DNA of 14,424 nucleotides from Verrucomicrobiales bacterium (GTDB taxonomy: Bacteria > Verrucomicrobiota > Verrucomicrobiia > Verrucomicrobiales > DEV007). The notes below the pieces were generated by a model that saw only the letters and a program-made list of their open reading frames with translations, made no database searches and had not been told where the DNA came from. How positions within the stretch are numbered: the stretch's first letter is position 1; the number at the start of each line of letters is the position of its first letter. Location of the stretch: positions 1 to 14,424 of the forward strand of contig JACETS010000050.1 in NCBI GenBank assembly GCA_013911195.1. The letters are read 5' to 3'. Made by a program: the position numbers and the translations under genes. Below, piece by piece: positions 13,327 through 14,424 of this stretch.

Positions 13327-13962
13327 ATGTTTTTTAAAGTGTTGCGTGATATTGCTAAACCTCAATGGTTTGATATTATTAATTGTTTGAAAAGATCCAC
13401 AGGACTTTCGGTTGCTGAATTGTCAGAATCCCTAGGCATGAGTTATATGGGGATAAAGCAACATTGTGTCGAATTGCATAAAAGAGGCTACCTTGATACC
13501 TGGCGAAGACCTAAAGCAGTTGGTCGCCCTGAGAAGGCCTATAGATTAACTTCAAAAGCAGAGCCTTTGTTTCCTCAGATGGGTAATGACTTTACGGAAA
13601 TTCTTCTAAAAACAGTTGAAAAAACATATGGCGCGGCATCAGGGGAAAAGCTTTTGTTTGGTTTTTTTCAAGAGCATGCTCAATCTTACTTAGCTAAAAT
13701 TAAAGGTGATTCTCTCGCTGATAGATCTACTCATTTTGCCAAAATTAGAGATATTGAGGGATATGTTTCAACTTGCGAAATCGATAATAATGGAGGTATT
13801 ACAATTGTAGAATATCATTCTCCATATCAGGGAATAATCGAACAATATCCAATGATCCACAATATGGAGGATCAGATGATTGGCAAAGTTCTAAGTGCTA
13901 ATGTTAGAAGAGCTGAAGAAAAGGCTTCTGGACTCGTTAAGTATACGTTCCAAATAAATTAA
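13327..13962 (+). CDS. Winged-helix transcriptional regulator, SufR/ArsR-like
   Basis: This 211-residue protein opens with a winged-helix DNA-binding domain (about 10-80). LSVAELSESLGMSYMGIKQHCVELHKRGYL at 27-56 is the helix-turn-helix, and RRPKAVGRPEKAYRLT (60-75) is the wing, with the GRP-x-x-Y-x-LT pattern of SufR-type and related ArsR-fold regulators. The C-terminal domain (about 88-211) follows the SufR outline, including YP-x4-ME (174-181) and SGLVKYTFQI (201-210). SufR binds a [4Fe-4S] cluster through cysteines there. At the matching positions this protein has H164, H178 and Y206, so it should not hold the same cluster. Its few cysteines (C20, C47, C150) lie elsewhere. It is divergent from kamA, with a dyad at its own promoter. 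The effector is unknown. It ends directly against the convergent Nudix gene. Confidence 0.75.
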   Translation: MFFKVLRDIAKPQWFDIINCLKRSTGLSVAELSESLGMSYMGIKQHCVELHKRGYLDTWRRPKAVGRPEKAYRLTSKAEPLFPQMGNDFTEILLKTVEKTYGAASGEKLLFGFFQEHAQSYLAKIKGDSLADRSTHFAKIRDIEGYVSTCEIDNNGGITIVEYHSPYQGIIEQYPMIHNMEDQMIGKVLSANVRRAEEKASGLVKYTFQIN

Positions 13963-14424
13963 TTAATTTTTGGATTCGTTTAACTTTATAATTTCATCTA
14001 AATGATCAACACAGATTTGGGACCAAGATTCTAGATTGTCTTTATCTCTTAGAAGTTCTTCAGAAGTCAGGAATTCAAGATTTTCTATATTTGCTTCACC
14101 TGCCACGACTTGATCATTTTCAAGGTCGAAAAGGTGAACTACGCCTAAATGTACTTTGCCCACATCATTTGAGTCATCATTAATTAATGCGATTGGAAGG
14201 TTGTTGTAATCACAATTAATTATTAGTTCTTCATTTATCTCTCTTTCGATTCCTGTTAGGTATGTATCTTTTTCTAATGAAGAAGAATCAAAGTCATCCT
14301 GATTGATGTGGCCGCCTATGCCTATTGAAGATTTGCTTGCTAATCTTTGTTCGCCAGATTTTTTCCCTCTCAAGTATCTGAGGAATTTATCGCCATGTTT
14401 GAAAATTGCGTAAGGTATTATTTG
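13963..14424 (-). CDS. Nudix hydrolase, 5' end cut by window edge
   Basis: Nudix enzymes split a nucleoside diphosphate linked to another group, using metal ions held by a Glu-rich box. The frame runs open to the window edge, giving 153 visible residues that begin QIIPYAIFKHGDKFLRY. A TTG at 14373-14371 is internal, not the start. GIGGHINQDD (visible residues 35-44) opens the Nudix fold region, and REINEEL (61-67) is the core of the box with its catalytic glutamates. The box is interrupted by an insertion between GGHIN and the REx2EE helix, which weakens any substrate guess. A further strand follows at about 89-98 (GKVHLGVVHL). Only part of the N-terminus is missing, probably around 10-20 residues. 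The stop codon abuts that of the convergent regulator with no gap. Confidence 0.8.
   Translation of the reverse strand, partial: QIIPYAIFKHGDKFLRYLRGKKSGEQRLASKSSIGIGGHINQDDFDSSSLEKDTYLTGIEREINEELIINCDYNNLPIALINDDSNDVGKVHLGVVHLFDLENDQVVAGEANIENLEFLTSEELLRDKDNLESWSQICVDHLDEIIKLNESKN

Noticed and set aside
7986..13962. Anti-phage defence or other mobile island
   Set aside because: There are no nucleases, helicases, recombinases, flanking repeats or compositional break. The genes are housekeeping or membrane proteins in a tight co-directional run.

Overview
The window is A+T-rich, densely packed bacterial chromosome. I see no mobile elements, rRNA, CRISPR array or convincing tRNA. The gene mix suggests a free-living heterotroph of the Planctomycetota-Verrucomicrobiota group, probably a low-GC marine Verrucomicrobiota. 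The pointers are a Tat-exported Gfo/Idh/MocA oxidoreductase, a lysine 2,3-aminomutase, a large two-half ABC-2-like permease, and mostly starts without Shine-Dalgarno sequences. This placement is inferred from family content, not from a marker gene.

Layout. (1) 1-1313, minus: 5' part of pyruvate carboxylase (biotin carboxylase half), cut by the window edge. (2) 1470-2942, minus: a secreted Gfo/Idh/MocA oxidoreductase with its own well-formed promoter, an upstream 12-bp palindrome and a downstream hairpin terminator. (3) 2943-3185: a 243-bp gap holding that promoter and, next to thiD, a 76-nt segment that can fold into a cloverleaf-like four-way junction. (4) 3186-4028, minus: thiD, divergent from apaG (4067-4447, plus). 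(5) 4452-5509, minus: lspA followed by 5-formyltetrahydrofolate cyclo-ligase, coupled by an ATGA overlap. (6) 5559-6167, plus: rnhB, divergent from lspA across 49 bp. (7) 6187-13164, minus: a tight run of seven co-directional genes, kamA, an RlmI-like methyltransferase, an ABC-2-like permease, a coiled-coil tail-anchored protein, a small tail-anchored protein, gatC and gatA. (8) 13327-13962, plus: a winged-helix regulator of the SufR/ArsR type, divergent from kamA, with a TTGACA promoter and a dyad over its predicted start of transcription. (9) 13963-14424, minus: a Nudix hydrolase cut by the window end.

Most genes are housekeeping: anaplerosis, thiamin synthesis, folate salvage, lipoprotein maturation, RNA/DNA hybrid repair, tRNA amidation and rRNA methylation. 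The less ordinary parts are four. The first is the permease with two tail-anchored proteins (7986-10793), where no ATPase gene lies alongside. The second is the regulator, which looks like SufR but has His, His and Tyr where SufR carries cluster-binding cysteines. The third is the dyad-rich kamA/regulator intergenic region. The fourth is the structured segment after thiD. I did not find a clear new defence or mobile system.
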